Shown: positions 13,966 to 21,990, numbered from the stretch's first letter. The stretch: 29,169 nucleotides of DNA from Planctomycetota bacterium (GCA_024278415.1 JAJRTI010000366.1:1-29169), one strand, 5' to 3'. Translations and numbers: made by a program. Notes: generated by a model not told the origin, from the letters alone.

Positions 13966-15417
13966 ATGACTAACATCTGCATCCCACGAGCAATCCAATT
14001 CGTCCTCGACGACGTGGGCTGGCGCGAAGGCTGGGACGTGTCGGATCTGGGCGGCCCGTACCGCGCGGGCGTCGACCGGCTCCTTGGCCCGGCCGACTAT
14101 GCCGCGGTCGCCGACATTGGCAAGGCGCTGAACATCCGGCCCCAGTGCGCCGTGGTCCTGTGCGAATGGGACCGGGAGAACGTGTGCGCGCAAGTGCCGA
14201 CCGCGACGCAGGCCGGTGCGGCATGGGACAACTCGCATCGCGTCGGCGACTGGGCGTTCGAGTCGCGGGACGTGTTCGTGCGGCGCGCGGCGAACATCGA
14301 GTTCGGCATGCACGGAGTGGGCCATGAGCACTGGGAAGGCGGCGATCGGACGCGGGCCGAGTGGCTCGGGCCTGGGCCGGAGCATCGTTGGCCATGGGAG
14401 GTCCTCCTGGCCCATCTCGATTGTTTCCGCAAGATCCTTGACCAGTACGACATCGGCCCGGCCGCGGGCATGTCATTGCCGCCGAGCTTCGTGCCCTGCG
14501 CGTTCCGGTACTACTGGGACGACGCGGACCCCGAGTCGACCGGCGCGCTCATGGCTGGCGCGGGCGTGCGTTATGCGTCGACTCCCTATTCGTCCTGTTG
14601 CTTCGTGGGCGGCCCGTCGGAGAAGCCCGACGGCGGCTTCGACCACGGCCTGCTCGTGCTCGACCGCGGGCGGAACGGCGTGCCGTGGCATGTGTACGCG
14701 GCCGCGCCCGACGCCATGCCGACGACTTCGATCTGCGGCATCCACTGGCCGAACGTGCTGTGCGAGGATCCCGACCATAACGGCGATGCGGTTGCCATGT
14801 GGGCCGCCTACTTCCATCGCGTCGCCGCGCAGCCGGACCTCATGCTCGCGGCCAACACGAGCGAGGCGTGGTCGCAGTGGGTGTACGTGAACTATGCGAA
14901 GCTGCGACGGGAAAGGGGGCTGTGGGTGCTCGACGCGAGCCGCGTCCCTGAAGTCGCGCGGCCGTACGCTCAATGCCCGATCGTCAAGATCAACTTGCTC
15001 CCGGGGACGCACGTGAGCCGGGTTGTGTCGGATGATTGCCGCGCGGTGGCGTACTCGGAGTGGGGTGAGGGGGATGCTCGTTACGCGCTCCTCGCGCTCA
15101 AGCTCGGCAACTCGATGGTGGCGCACATCGACGTGGAGTTTGGCGAGGGCTACCTGCCACTGACGGTGTTGCGCGATGGCACGTACGACGTGCTGGACTG
15201 TTCTGAGACTGAGAGGGAAGTGAGACTCAAGCTGCGAGTCTACGGCAGGCAGGACGTGCGCGTGCGGCTGCCGTTCGCGCCGGCCCGCGTGGAATCGGAC
15301 AGCGGGGAGCTGGCCGTTGTCAGCTACGACTGCGATCGCAGCGCCGGCTTCGTGAGGATCGCTGTCGCTGGCCGCGACATCCACGGCGAGGTGGGCACGC
15401 TGACAATAGGCGCGTGA
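13966..15417 (+). CDS. NodB-fold polysaccharide deacetylase-like protein
   Basis: The 483-residue protein has no signal peptide. The N-terminal part fits the NodB (carbohydrate esterase 4) barrel: FVLDDVGW with D15-D16 where the metal and catalytic Asp sit, and MHGVGHEHW with H116 and H120 in the H-x-x-x-H spacing of the metal-binding motif. Further on, GMSLPPSFVPCAFRYYWDD and a TS.CGIHWPNV segment look like the later barrel strands. The C-terminal 130 residues (from about 350) are rich in beta strands and resemble the accessory domain of some glycoside-active proteins. The family would remove acetyl groups from sugars, but this branch is uncharacterised and a different carbohydrate reaction is possible. 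The start lies directly after the CCAGTGA repeat without a ribosome site. Confidence 0.6.
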   Translation: MTNICIPRAIQFVLDDVGWREGWDVSDLGGPYRAGVDRLLGPADYAAVADIGKALNIRPQCAVVLCEWDRENVCAQVPTATQAGAAWDNSHRVGDWAFESRDVFVRRAANIEFGMHGVGHEHWEGGDRTRAEWLGPGPEHRWPWEVLLAHLDCFRKILDQYDIGPAAGMSLPPSFVPCAFRYYWDDADPESTGALMAGAGVRYASTPYSSCCFVGGPSEKPDGGFDHGLLVLDRGRNGVPWHVYAAAPDAMPTTSICGIHWPNVLCEDPDHNGDAVAMWAAYFHRVAAQPDLMLAANTSEAWSQWVYVNYAKLRRERGLWVLDASRVPEVARPYAQCPIVKINLLPGTHVSRVVSDDCRAVAYSEWGEGDARYALLALKLGNSMVAHIDVEFGEGYLPLTVLRDGTYDVLDCSETEREVRLKLRVYGRQDVRVRLPFAPARVESDSGELAVVSYDCDRSAGFVRIAVAGRDIHGEVGTLTIGA

Positions 15418-15450
15418 GGGGAGCGCCGCGGGCTGTCGCCCGCCCAACGA

Positions 15451-15479
15451 TTGCCGCGTGCTCCGTCGTCCGCTACAAT
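15451..15479 (+). promoter_or_regulatory. Promoter of the APC-EIIA gene
   Basis: TTGCCG (15451-15456), 17 bases, TACAAT (15474-15479). The predicted start near 15486 leaves 55 bases, ending in GGAGGAGG just before the ATG at 15541. Confidence 0.62.
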
Positions 15480-15540
15480 TATGCTGGAGTTGAGCAAGGC
15501 AGATCCAGAGCGTGCGCACCAGCCGGAGGAGGAACCGCCG

Positions 15541-17394
15541 ATGATGAAAAAGGAGCTTGGGCTTTCGGCGGTATTCTGCATTGCAGCGGGTGCGATGATC
15601 AGTTCGGGGCTGTTCGTGCTGCCGGGGATTGCCTTCGCCAAGGCGGGGCCGGCCATTGTGCTGTCCTATGCGCTTGCCGGCCTCCTCGTGATTCCGGCCA
15701 TGCTGTCACAGGCGGAACTGGCCACGGCCATGCCCAAGGCAGGCGGGACGTACTTCTTCGTCGAACGCAGCCTCGGCCCTCTGCTTGGCACGGTCGCAGG
15801 GCTCTTGAACTGGCTGTCTCTTGCGCTGAAGGCCGCGTTCGCGCTCGTGGGTATCGGCGCGCTGGCCACGCTGCTGTTCCCGGAGCTGGGGGCGTGGGGC
15901 ATCAAGGTGATTGCGATCACGGGCTGCCTGTTCTTTGCGGGCGTGAACGTGGTGAGCGTCCGGCACGCGGGCCGCTTGCAGATTCTGCTGGTCGTCGCGC
16001 TGCTCTCCATCATCGTGGTTTATGTCGCCCGCGGCATGCCCGCGGCGGCGCACGAGCGTTTCGGGCCGTTCATGCCCTTTGGCCTCCAGTCGGTCTTCGC
16101 CGCGGCCGGGATGGTCTTCGTCTCCTTTGGGGGCTTGACCAAGGTGGCGTCGATCGCGGAAGAAGTGCATCGGCCCAGCCGCAACCTGCCGCTGGGCATG
16201 TTCCTCGCTTTCGGCACGGTGACCACGCTCTATGTGCTCGTGGTGTTCGTCACCGTAGGCATTGTGGACCCGGAGCGCTTGGCCGGCTCGCTCAACCCGA
16301 TTGCGCTTGGCGCCGAAGCCATCATGGGACGCGTGGGCCGGGTCATCATTGGCGTCGCCGCGTTCCTGGCCTTTGCGACCACGGCCAATGCGGGCATCCT
16401 CTCCGCGTCGCGCTCCCCTATGGCCATGAGCAAGGACGGCCTGTTGCCGATGGTGTTCTCCAAGACCAGCAAGCGCTTCGGCACGCCGGGCGTGGCCATC
16501 GCGATCACGGCCGGCTTCATGGCCATCGTGATTGGCCTGCTGTCGGTCGAGGAGTTGGTCAAGACCGCGTCCACGATCATGATCCTCATGTTTGCGCTGA
16601 CCAACCTGGCGGCCATCGTCATGAGGGGCAGCGGCATCGAGAGCTACCGGCCCAGTTTCAAAGCTCCCCTGCTCCCCTGGCTTCAGATTGCGTCAATCGT
16701 TGTTTACAGCTTCCTCATTTTCGAAATGGGCGCCACGCCGCTCATGACCACCGGAGGGTTCGCCCTGGTGGCCGCGCTCTGGTACGTGGGCTATGTGCAG
16801 CGCCGCATCGACCGCGAGTCGGCCGTCGTGTACCTCGTGAAGAGGATCACGTCGAAAGCGATCTATCGCAGCGGGCTCGAGGACGAGTTGCGGCATATCG
16901 CCATCGAGCGAGACGATGTGGAACTGGACCGGTTCGACCACCTCATGCGAGACTGCCCCATCCTCGACCTCGAGGAGTCGATCAAGGCCAGGGACTTCTT
17001 CCGCCGCGTCGCGGCCGAGCTAGCGCCGCGACTGTCTGTCGATGAGAAGGAACTGTACGAGCAATTCCTCGCCAGGGAACGGGAATCCAGCACCGTGATC
17101 GAGCCCGGCCTCGCGATTCCCCACGTGGTGGTCGAAGGCAGCCACGTCTTCGACGTTATGCTGGTGAGATCCAGAGGCGGGATCGTCTTCTCCGAGCTTC
17201 ACGAGCCCGTGAAAGCTGCGTTTGTGCTCGTGGGCTCGGCCGACGAGAGGAACTTCCACCTCCGGGCCCTCATGGCCATCGCGCACATCGCCCAGGAGCC
17301 GGAGTTCAGGGACAGGTGGTCCCGCGCGCGGGGGGCGGAGCAGCTCCGGGACGTGGTTCTGCTCTCAACGAGGAAGCGGGAGGGCAAGGGATAG
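15541..17394 (+). CDS. APC-family amino acid permease fused to a PTS EIIA domain
   Basis: The 617-residue protein joins two known parts. Residues about 1-430 form an APC-superfamily transporter with about twelve helices; the first helix has the substrate-loop motif AGAMISSGLFVLPG, and FGGLTKVASIAEEVHRPSRNLP matches the conserved loop after helix 6. After a charged linker (about 430-480), residues about 480-610 form a type-2 PTS EIIA domain (fructose/Ntr type) with ESSTVIEPGLAIPHV; H528 is the phosphorylatable histidine. EIIA domains take phosphate from HPr or NPr, so uptake may respond to PTS or nitrogen state; that is inference. Codons upstream to 15451 cover the promoter; the ATG at 15541 has an excellent ribosome site. 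The amino acid carried is not clear. Confidence 0.87.
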   Translation: MMKKELGLSAVFCIAAGAMISSGLFVLPGIAFAKAGPAIVLSYALAGLLVIPAMLSQAELATAMPKAGGTYFFVERSLGPLLGTVAGLLNWLSLALKAAFALVGIGALATLLFPELGAWGIKVIAITGCLFFAGVNVVSVRHAGRLQILLVVALLSIIVVYVARGMPAAAHERFGPFMPFGLQSVFAAAGMVFVSFGGLTKVASIAEEVHRPSRNLPLGMFLAFGTVTTLYVLVVFVTVGIVDPERLAGSLNPIALGAEAIMGRVGRVIIGVAAFLAFATTANAGILSASRSPMAMSKDGLLPMVFSKTSKRFGTPGVAIAITAGFMAIVIGLLSVEELVKTASTIMILMFALTNLAAIVMRGSGIESYRPSFKAPLLPWLQIASIVVYSFLIFEMGATPLMTTGGFALVAALWYVGYVQRRIDRESAVVYLVKRITSKAIYRSGLEDELRHIAIERDDVELDRFDHLMRDCPILDLEESIKARDFFRRVAAELAPRLSVDEKELYEQFLARERESSTVIEPGLAIPHVVVEGSHVFDVMLVRSRGGIVFSELHEPVKAAFVLVGSADERNFHLRALMAIAHIAQEPEFRDRWSRARGAEQLRDVVLLSTRKREGKG

Positions 17395-17440
17395 CCATCT
17401 CAGGTGGCACGCAGGGCGTACGACGCGCGCCCCGAATTGC

Positions 17441-18104
17441 TGTCATTCTGAGCAAGCGTAGCGCCGCGAAGCCTGCCCTCGAACGAAGTGAAGGGAATCT
17501 CGACGTGCAACAGGGATGGCGCCCCCGCCGACGCGGGCCAGGAGGGCGTGGTTCTGAACGCGGCGCAGTAGTGCAAAAGCCTGCTCCCACCGACGCGGGG
17601 TCGGTGGGGGCCAATGCCATTAACTTAGGGAACTCCGTCCGCGGCCAGGGCACACTCCATGGCCAGCTTTAGCTGGCCTTTCTGAGTGCCACCAGATTCA
17701 TCTGGTGGTGAGCATGGCACTCGATTCAACACGATGAGGAGCCTGCTTCAGCAGGACTTCTCTTATTGCCGGAAGCAGATCGAAAAGCCGGGCTAAAGCG
17801 CGCTCCAGCCAATGAAGCGAAGGCTTGGTGTCCACCACGTGAACGTGGTGGCAAGGCAGAGAGCCAGCTAAAGCTGGCTGAATCCCTGTGCTCCAGCAGA
17901 ACGATCAAGATGACCACACGTGCCGCGCTTGGCCTTGAGTTAATGGCATTGGGTGGGGGCCAGCGAGGTGAGACCCCTCTTTGCTCTCGGCTGAGCTGAA
18001 ATGTTGCCTCGACGCTATGAGCGCGGATTCGCTCGAAAGCCGTTGGTGGCGCGAGATTCTTCGCGTAGCCTGTCCTGAGCGAAGCCGAAGGGCTCAGAAT
18101 GACA
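17441..18104. repeat. Outer inverted repeat TGTCATTCTGAGC ... GCTCAGAATGACA
   Basis: TGTCATTCTGAGC (17441-17453) and GCTCAGAATGACA (18092-18104) are exact inverted repeats; similarity extends inwards about 60 bases on both sides (GCGAAGC, GAACGAAGTGAAGGGAATCTC against GAGATTCTTCGCG). This repeat type is widespread between genes in several GC-rich phyla. The 800 bases between the permease and the ThuA-like gene hold this pair, the hairpin element inside it and no open frame that looks like a gene. Confidence 0.65.
17603..17962. mobile_element. MITE-like element packed with two-base-loop hairpins
   Basis: Terminal inverted repeats of 17 bases (17611-17627 and 17936-17952, one mismatch; core CAATGCCATTAACT) enclose about 340 bases without a gene. 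An identical 11-mer GGTGGGGGCCA overlaps both outer ends (17603-17613, 17952-17962) and could be a target duplication. Inside are perfect hairpins with two-base loops: 17661-17678 (8-bp stem), 17689-17708 (9 bp), 17742-17755 (6 bp), 17832-17851 (9 bp), 17862-17879 (8 bp). The right-hand pair mirrors the left-hand pair in reverse order. No transposase is encoded, so any movement would need help in trans. Confidence 0.55.
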
Positions 18105-18190
18105 CCCAATGGCGCCGCGTGTTGCTCCCTATGCAGGAACTGTCCCCTTCGCGCCTCTGCGCCTTAGCGTCCGCCGTACGGCGGATTGCG

Positions 18191-18826
18191 TTACTCCGCC
18201 TTCTCCGCCGCCCAGAGCATGCCGCGCGTGATGAGCGCCAGGGGCGCGGCCTGCCGCGTGACCTCCGCGTTGTGGCCCACGGAGCAATAGTAGACGCGGC
18301 CCTTGCCCCACATCTTTGTCCACGCGACCGGCATCTTCACGCGGTCGAACATGGTGTACGCGAGCACGTTGATCGCGGGGTCCACGTGCAGGTAGTACTG
18401 CTCGCTCGTGACGGTGAAGTCCTTGAGCCCGTCGGTGATCGGGTGGGGGTTGTCGTAGCACATGTGCACGTCGTACGTGACCTCGCCGCCGCCCGGGTGG
18501 GCGACCCATTGGCCGCCGCACATGAACTGGTATTGCGTGCTCTGCCGGAACGCGTCGCACATGCCGCCATGCACCCCAGCCAGGCCCACGCCGCTTTAGA
18601 CGGCCTTGCACAACGGCTCGACCTGCTCCTTCTCGATCGAGCCCATGGTCCACTCCGGCACGAGCAGGTCCATAGCCATGAGCTTGTCGAGGTCCTTGAA
18701 CGCGTCGAGCGTGTCGGAGACCTCGACTTCGAAGTCGTTCTTGCGCAGCGAGTCCGCGAGGATGTCGGCCACTTCCTTGGGCTCGTGGCCGTCCCAACCG
18801 CCTTGGACGATGAGTGCTTTCTTCAT
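18191..18826 (-). pseudogene. ThuA-like protein interrupted by one in-frame TAA
   Basis: Read through one stop, the frame gives about 211 residues of a ThuA-like fold (class I amidotransferase-like): MKKALIVQGGWDGHEP, LVPEWTMGSIEKEQ, then GVGLAGVHGG, YQFMCGGQWVAHPGG, HPITDGLKDF, EQYYLHVDP and a closing GRVYYCSVGHNAE and ALITRGMLWAAE. The TAA at 18598-18596 falls between EPLCKAV and SGVGLAG, and both halves are well conserved in the same frame without any shift. Such genes are common in PVC bacteria and often sit with sugar-related genes. The likely explanations are a nonsense mutation or a base error in the assembly; TAA also ends this gene, so recoding is unlikely. It has its own promoter and a TTACG-rich leader. 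Confidence 0.75.
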
Positions 18827-18838
18827 GGGGGTACCGGG

Positions 18839-18870
18839 GGTAAAGCGTAAAGACGTAAAACGTAAGGGGC
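18839..18870 (-). promoter_or_regulatory. TTACG-rich leader element before the ThuA-like gene
   Basis: Read on the minus strand: CCTTACGTTTTACG then TCTTTACGCTTTACC, ending 13 bases before the ATG at 18826. It is a close relative of the element at 11131-11160. No ribosome-binding site is seen. Confidence 0.45.
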
Positions 18871-18883
18871 AGAGAAAGAGGAT

Positions 18884-18912
18884 AGACTAGACGCGAGGCG
18901 GGAGGGAGTCAA
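18884..18912 (-). promoter_or_regulatory. Possible promoter of the ThuA-like gene
   Basis: Minus strand TTGACT (18912-18907), 17 bases, TAGTCT (18889-18884). The -10 box is poor, so this is tentative. Confidence 0.42.
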
Positions 18913-18957
18913 GCCCAAGTGCGAGCGTCATCGTGAGCGTGAGTGAGGGCGGCGCGC

Positions 18958-19764
18958 CTAGGGCTCGTCTTCGGCCCTGGCCCGGTAGGAGGCGAGGTCG
19001 TCCGCCGTCATTTCGTCTGGGGGGACAAGGCGGTAGTGGCATTCCCTGGCTATCTTGACTCCCTCTTTTTCGTCCAGTTCGAAGTCGAACAGGACGATGG
19101 TGTCCTCTCCCATGAACTGTGCGCCGATGGGGCGGCAGACGAGGTCAGGAAACTTGTGCGCGCACATGAAGAAGTCCTGCTCGATCTGTACGATGCCAAG
19201 CTTGTCGTTGCCGCCCTTCGCTTGGACCGGGATGATATGGTGGACCCCGCGCCGGTCGATGCCGACATATATCTCGTCCGTTTCGGTCTGACCCACGTTA
19301 GGGATCTTGGTGCGCAAGTGATTCTGCAATGAGTGGCACGTGACGCGGGTGAAGACATCGATCAACCGGTTGTAACGCAGCTTGGCAAGAAGTGCTTGCT
19401 CGTCGTCGAGCGCATACATTGAGATGATCCCGGGCGTGGCGTCTGGCACCTTCGTGACTACGAGTTGTTCGTTGGGCACGAACCCACTCTCGGCCACGGC
19501 CGCGAACGTGTAACGTCCGTCCCCTGTGAGGCGGATGATCCACTCTTTGCTCTCGGGCGCGCACTCGCGGATGGCTTTTGGCATGCGCTTCCTGAACCTG
19601 AAGGTGTAGATGAGATCCCCCAGGTTCTTGGGCCGGTCCAGACCAAGCGCCGGCACTGCGTCTTCGATCTCTGAACGAGTAAAGGTGAACTTATCCATCC
19701 CCGGCTCGAAGTGCCGGGAGAAGATGTGTTCCAGGATCTGGTCGTAGACGGGTCGCTTGTTCAT
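18958..19764 (-). CDS. Probable type II restriction endonuclease
   Basis: I do not recognise a named family. The 268-residue protein follows the methyltransferase gene by 24 bases on the same strand, the usual order of a type II system. Residues 160-185 look like a PD-(D/E)xK core: TETDEIYVGIDRRG, a strand HHIIPVQAKGG with Q181-x-K183 in place of E-x-K, then a helix with IEQDFFMCAHKFP. The N-terminal 80 residues (FTFTRSEIEDAVPALGL..) look like a helix-turn-helix-type recognition region. The base composition is visibly lower in GC than that of the neighbours, as is that of the methyltransferase, which suggests arrival by transfer. There is no clear ribosome site, so translation may depend on the upstream gene. 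Confidence 0.65.
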   Translation of the reverse strand: MNKRPVYDQILEHIFSRHFEPGMDKFTFTRSEIEDAVPALGLDRPKNLGDLIYTFRFRKRMPKAIRECAPESKEWIIRLTGDGRYTFAAVAESGFVPNEQLVVTKVPDATPGIISMYALDDEQALLAKLRYNRLIDVFTRVTCHSLQNHLRTKIPNVGQTETDEIYVGIDRRGVHHIIPVQAKGGNDKLGIVQIEQDFFMCAHKFPDLVCRPIGAQFMGEDTIVLFDFELDEKEGVKIARECHYRLVPPDEMTADDLASYRARAEDEP

Positions 19765-19788
19765 GTGTATGTGAGCCGTGCAGACGGG

Positions 19789-21102
19789 CTAACCCGGCCA
19801 GCGCAAGAGAATCACTTCTTCCCTCAACTGCTCTCTGGTCGCAGTGGCCATCCGAGTTCGGAAAAGGTCGATTCCAACGACTTCATACCCGAGTGTCCGT
19901 GCGATGTCGGCAAGTATCTGGCCTGTCCTGATCATGACCTGGAGGAATGATGCTTGGTCGCCGACGACGTAAGCAAGGCGCGCACCAGGGCGCAGGACGC
20001 TTCGGAGGTCAGCGAAGTGGCGCATCATCCCTCCGAAGTAGAGCTTCGCGACCCGGTGGTACATGCGCTCGAAGCCAGACGTCTTACGCATGGCTATCCG
20101 GCGTCTCTCGATCTCGTCGGCTATCCGCTTGACCTCGGGGAAGCCCTCGACCCACGCATCGTCATCATCTGCCTTGTAGACACCTCGGGTGTTCGACCTG
20201 AGCAGGCCCTTCTTGAAGGTTTGGAGTTGCTTCTTGTCTGTTACGAACCCAAGCAACACCGATTCCAGCCTGGTGGTTCGGCTGTAGTCCTTCTCGTTTG
20301 GGTAGGGAGGAGAGGTGATAACAACATCCACCGACTCAGGCTCCAGCGCTTTGCTTGGCTCCCTGGCGTCCGCGAAGTGGACTGCTGACGGCACGGCGGC
20401 CATCGACTGCAACTCCCGGAGGTCGCGAGCTATAGTCTTCACTTCGCTCTGCCAGGGGGCCACCACGGGGGCGTCATCCTTGATCCTTCCCACACCTATC
20501 TCTGGGCCGAACCTGAGATTGCTGCTGACGCTGACGACGGACTTGGCGAAGGCGAGCATCTGATGTGCGCGGTATGGGCTGCCGTTGAGCCGTTCGATAG
20601 TTTCTGCTAACACCACTGCCTTGTGCAGGGGCAGGGGGCTAAGTGAGTTCTTCAGTAGCAGTTTCTGTCGCTTTTCAGGTAGCGTTCTGAGGGCCGTGTC
20701 ATCGTCGGGCGTACTCACAAACAGTGGGTTATCTTCGATGCCATCACTCGCAAGCAAGGCATTTGCCCGATCCGCGACGGCCTCGGCGCTGCGCAAAAGG
20801 CCGTCCGGGTCAATGCTCCAGTCGGTCTTGACACAAGAGGCAAAATGCGCCAGTGGATTCCTCTCAAGCCCCACACTTGGGATCTGGAGTTTCTTACACT
20901 CGACCAGCGTTGTCCCTGTCCCAGAGAAGGGATCGAGCACCGTGTCGCGAGTCGTGGCGCCCAACTTGTCAAGATACTCCCGCACCAACTGTGGCGGGAA
21001 GGATAGGACGAAGCGGTACCAATCATGGGCCGCCCTATCCTCCCTGCGGAGTCGGTTCAGCTCCTGGTTCGCGCTACGGCTCCTTGTGACTTTGGTCGTC
21101 AT
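19789..21102 (-). CDS. Site-specific DNA methyltransferase (SPPY type)
   Basis: The 437-residue protein carries the AdoMet-binding motif I as LDPFSGTGTTLVE (residues 56-68) and the catalytic motif IV as TSPPYPNEKDYSR (263-275). SPPY is the form found in N4-cytosine and some N6-adenine methyltransferases. Motif I precedes motif IV, with a long helical region between them that probably helps in target recognition; a C-terminal LRPGARLAYVVGD segment fits a later core strand. ATG at 21102 is preferred to the frame's first possible start at 21180, because the promoter's -10 box lies between them. It is read together with the endonuclease gene 24 bases downstream. The target sequence cannot be predicted here. 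Confidence 0.85.
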   Translation of the reverse strand: MTTKVTRSRSANQELNRLRREDRAAHDWYRFVLSFPPQLVREYLDKLGATTRDTVLDPFSGTGTTLVECKKLQIPSVGLERNPLAHFASCVKTDWSIDPDGLLRSAEAVADRANALLASDGIEDNPLFVSTPDDDTALRTLPEKRQKLLLKNSLSPLPLHKAVVLAETIERLNGSPYRAHQMLAFAKSVVSVSSNLRFGPEIGVGRIKDDAPVVAPWQSEVKTIARDLRELQSMAAVPSAVHFADAREPSKALEPESVDVVITSPPYPNEKDYSRTTRLESVLLGFVTDKKQLQTFKKGLLRSNTRGVYKADDDDAWVEGFPEVKRIADEIERRRIAMRKTSGFERMYHRVAKLYFGGMMRHFADLRSVLRPGARLAYVVGDQASFLQVMIRTGQILADIARTLGYEVVGIDLFRTRMATATREQLREEVILLRWPG

Positions 21103-21157
21103 GGTCTGGGACGTTCGTGTGTCGGGCCACGGGCTGCCATCTATGTTGACTGTACGG

Positions 21158-21187
21158 ATGGTAGCACAGAGCACTGACACGGGTCAA
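21158..21187 (-). promoter_or_regulatory. Promoter of the restriction-modification pair
   Basis: Minus strand TTGACC (21187-21182), 18 bases, TACCAT (21163-21158). Start near 21151, leader about 48 bases. No C-box-like operator or controller gene is visible. Confidence 0.55.
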
Positions 21188-21213
21188 CGAATGGAGCGCA
21201 CGCGAAGCCTGCA

Positions 21214-21888
21214 TCACTTGGCGCCGCTTCGCGGTAGGGCTTCGGTCACGGCCCCAACAAGCTTGCCGGCGATTTCGCCCTTGGTGCGGCAGCGGGCGGC
21301 CACGTCGCCGTTGGGCCCCACGAAGTACGCCGCGTGACGCGTCGCATCGATCTACGAGAGGTCGTTCGCCACGACAAGCTGCGAGCCGTTGCGCTGGAGG
21401 GACTCGTGTGCGATACGGATGAGTTCCTCTTCGGTGCAGTTGACTTCGAGCTTGAAGGAGACCAGGAACGCGTCGGGGGCCATTCTGCGGATGAGCTTGA
21501 TGACCTTTGGCGTCTTGACGAGCTTGATCGCCCACTCGTCCCGGCCCGATGGCGTCTTCTCAGCCAGCGTCTCCGCCGGCGCGTAGTCGAGCACGGCCAT
21601 GAGGTGGATGATCGCGTCGGCGGGATCGCTCGTGAGCACATCCTCGACCGCGGCGATCACGTCGCCGACCGTCTCCACGTCAATGATGCGCAGCGTGTTG
21701 GATTCGGCGGTGGGCTTCACGCTGCCCGGTCCGCGGATAAACGTCACCCGCGCACCCTGGCGCAGCGCTTCGTCCGCGATCATCGAGCCCAGTCTCCCGC
21801 TGGAACGGTTGCTGATGTACCGCACCGCGTCGATGATGCCGCGCGTGGGGCCGGAGGTGATGAGGATGTGTTTGGCTGAGAGGTCCAA
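21214..21888 (-). pseudogene. coaB: CoaB (phosphopantothenoylcysteine synthetase) with one in-frame TAG
   Basis: Read through one stop, the frame gives 224 codons of a stand-alone CoaB, which joins cysteine to 4'-phosphopantothenate using CTP in CoA synthesis. Seen: ILITSGPTRGIIDAVRYISNRSSGRLG with the nucleotide-binding loop, LMAVLDYAP, KTPKVIKLIRRMAPDAFLVSFKLE, and VVANDLS. The TAG (21354-21352) follows VVANDLS directly; the next codons are in the same frame and continue as expected for CoaB (IDATRHAAYFVGP.., CRTKGEIAGKLVGAV) to a TGA at 21216-21214. GAG to TAG would explain it, since Glu is usual here. The CoaC half normally fused in bacteria is absent. The start is TTG at 21888 with GAGGG close upstream. 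As CoaB is essential, an assembly error or a second copy should be suspected. Confidence 0.8.
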
Positions 21889-21906
21889 CGGTCCCTCTTG
21901 TCTGCG

Positions 21907-21974
21907 TTTGTAGTAGGCCCGTAAGGGCCTTCCGCCTGCGCTCTCGCAGAGGCGCCCTTATGGTCGCCACTACA
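21907..21974. repeat. Bipartite palindrome, variant form
   Basis: Outer arms TTGTAGT (21909-21915) and ACTACAA (21969-21975 region) pair, with an inner hairpin GGCCCGTAAGGGCC and a related GGCGCCCTTATGG. It has the plan of the elements at 705, 2759 and 23080 with a different core. It fills the gap between the second URO-D gene and coaB. Confidence 0.5.
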
Positions 21975-21990
21975 AGCGCGGCCGGGCGCG

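Noticed and set aside
17316..18190. Small genes in the gap between the permease and the ThuA-like gene
   Set aside because: All open frames there run through inverted repeats and hairpins, lack ribosome sites and resemble no protein.
18191..21888. Reassigned stop codons (reading TAA or TAG as amino acids)
   Set aside because: TAA, TAG and TGA all end well-supported genes in the window (for example the TAA ending the ThuA-like gene itself and the TAG ending gcvH and the chorismate synthase gene).
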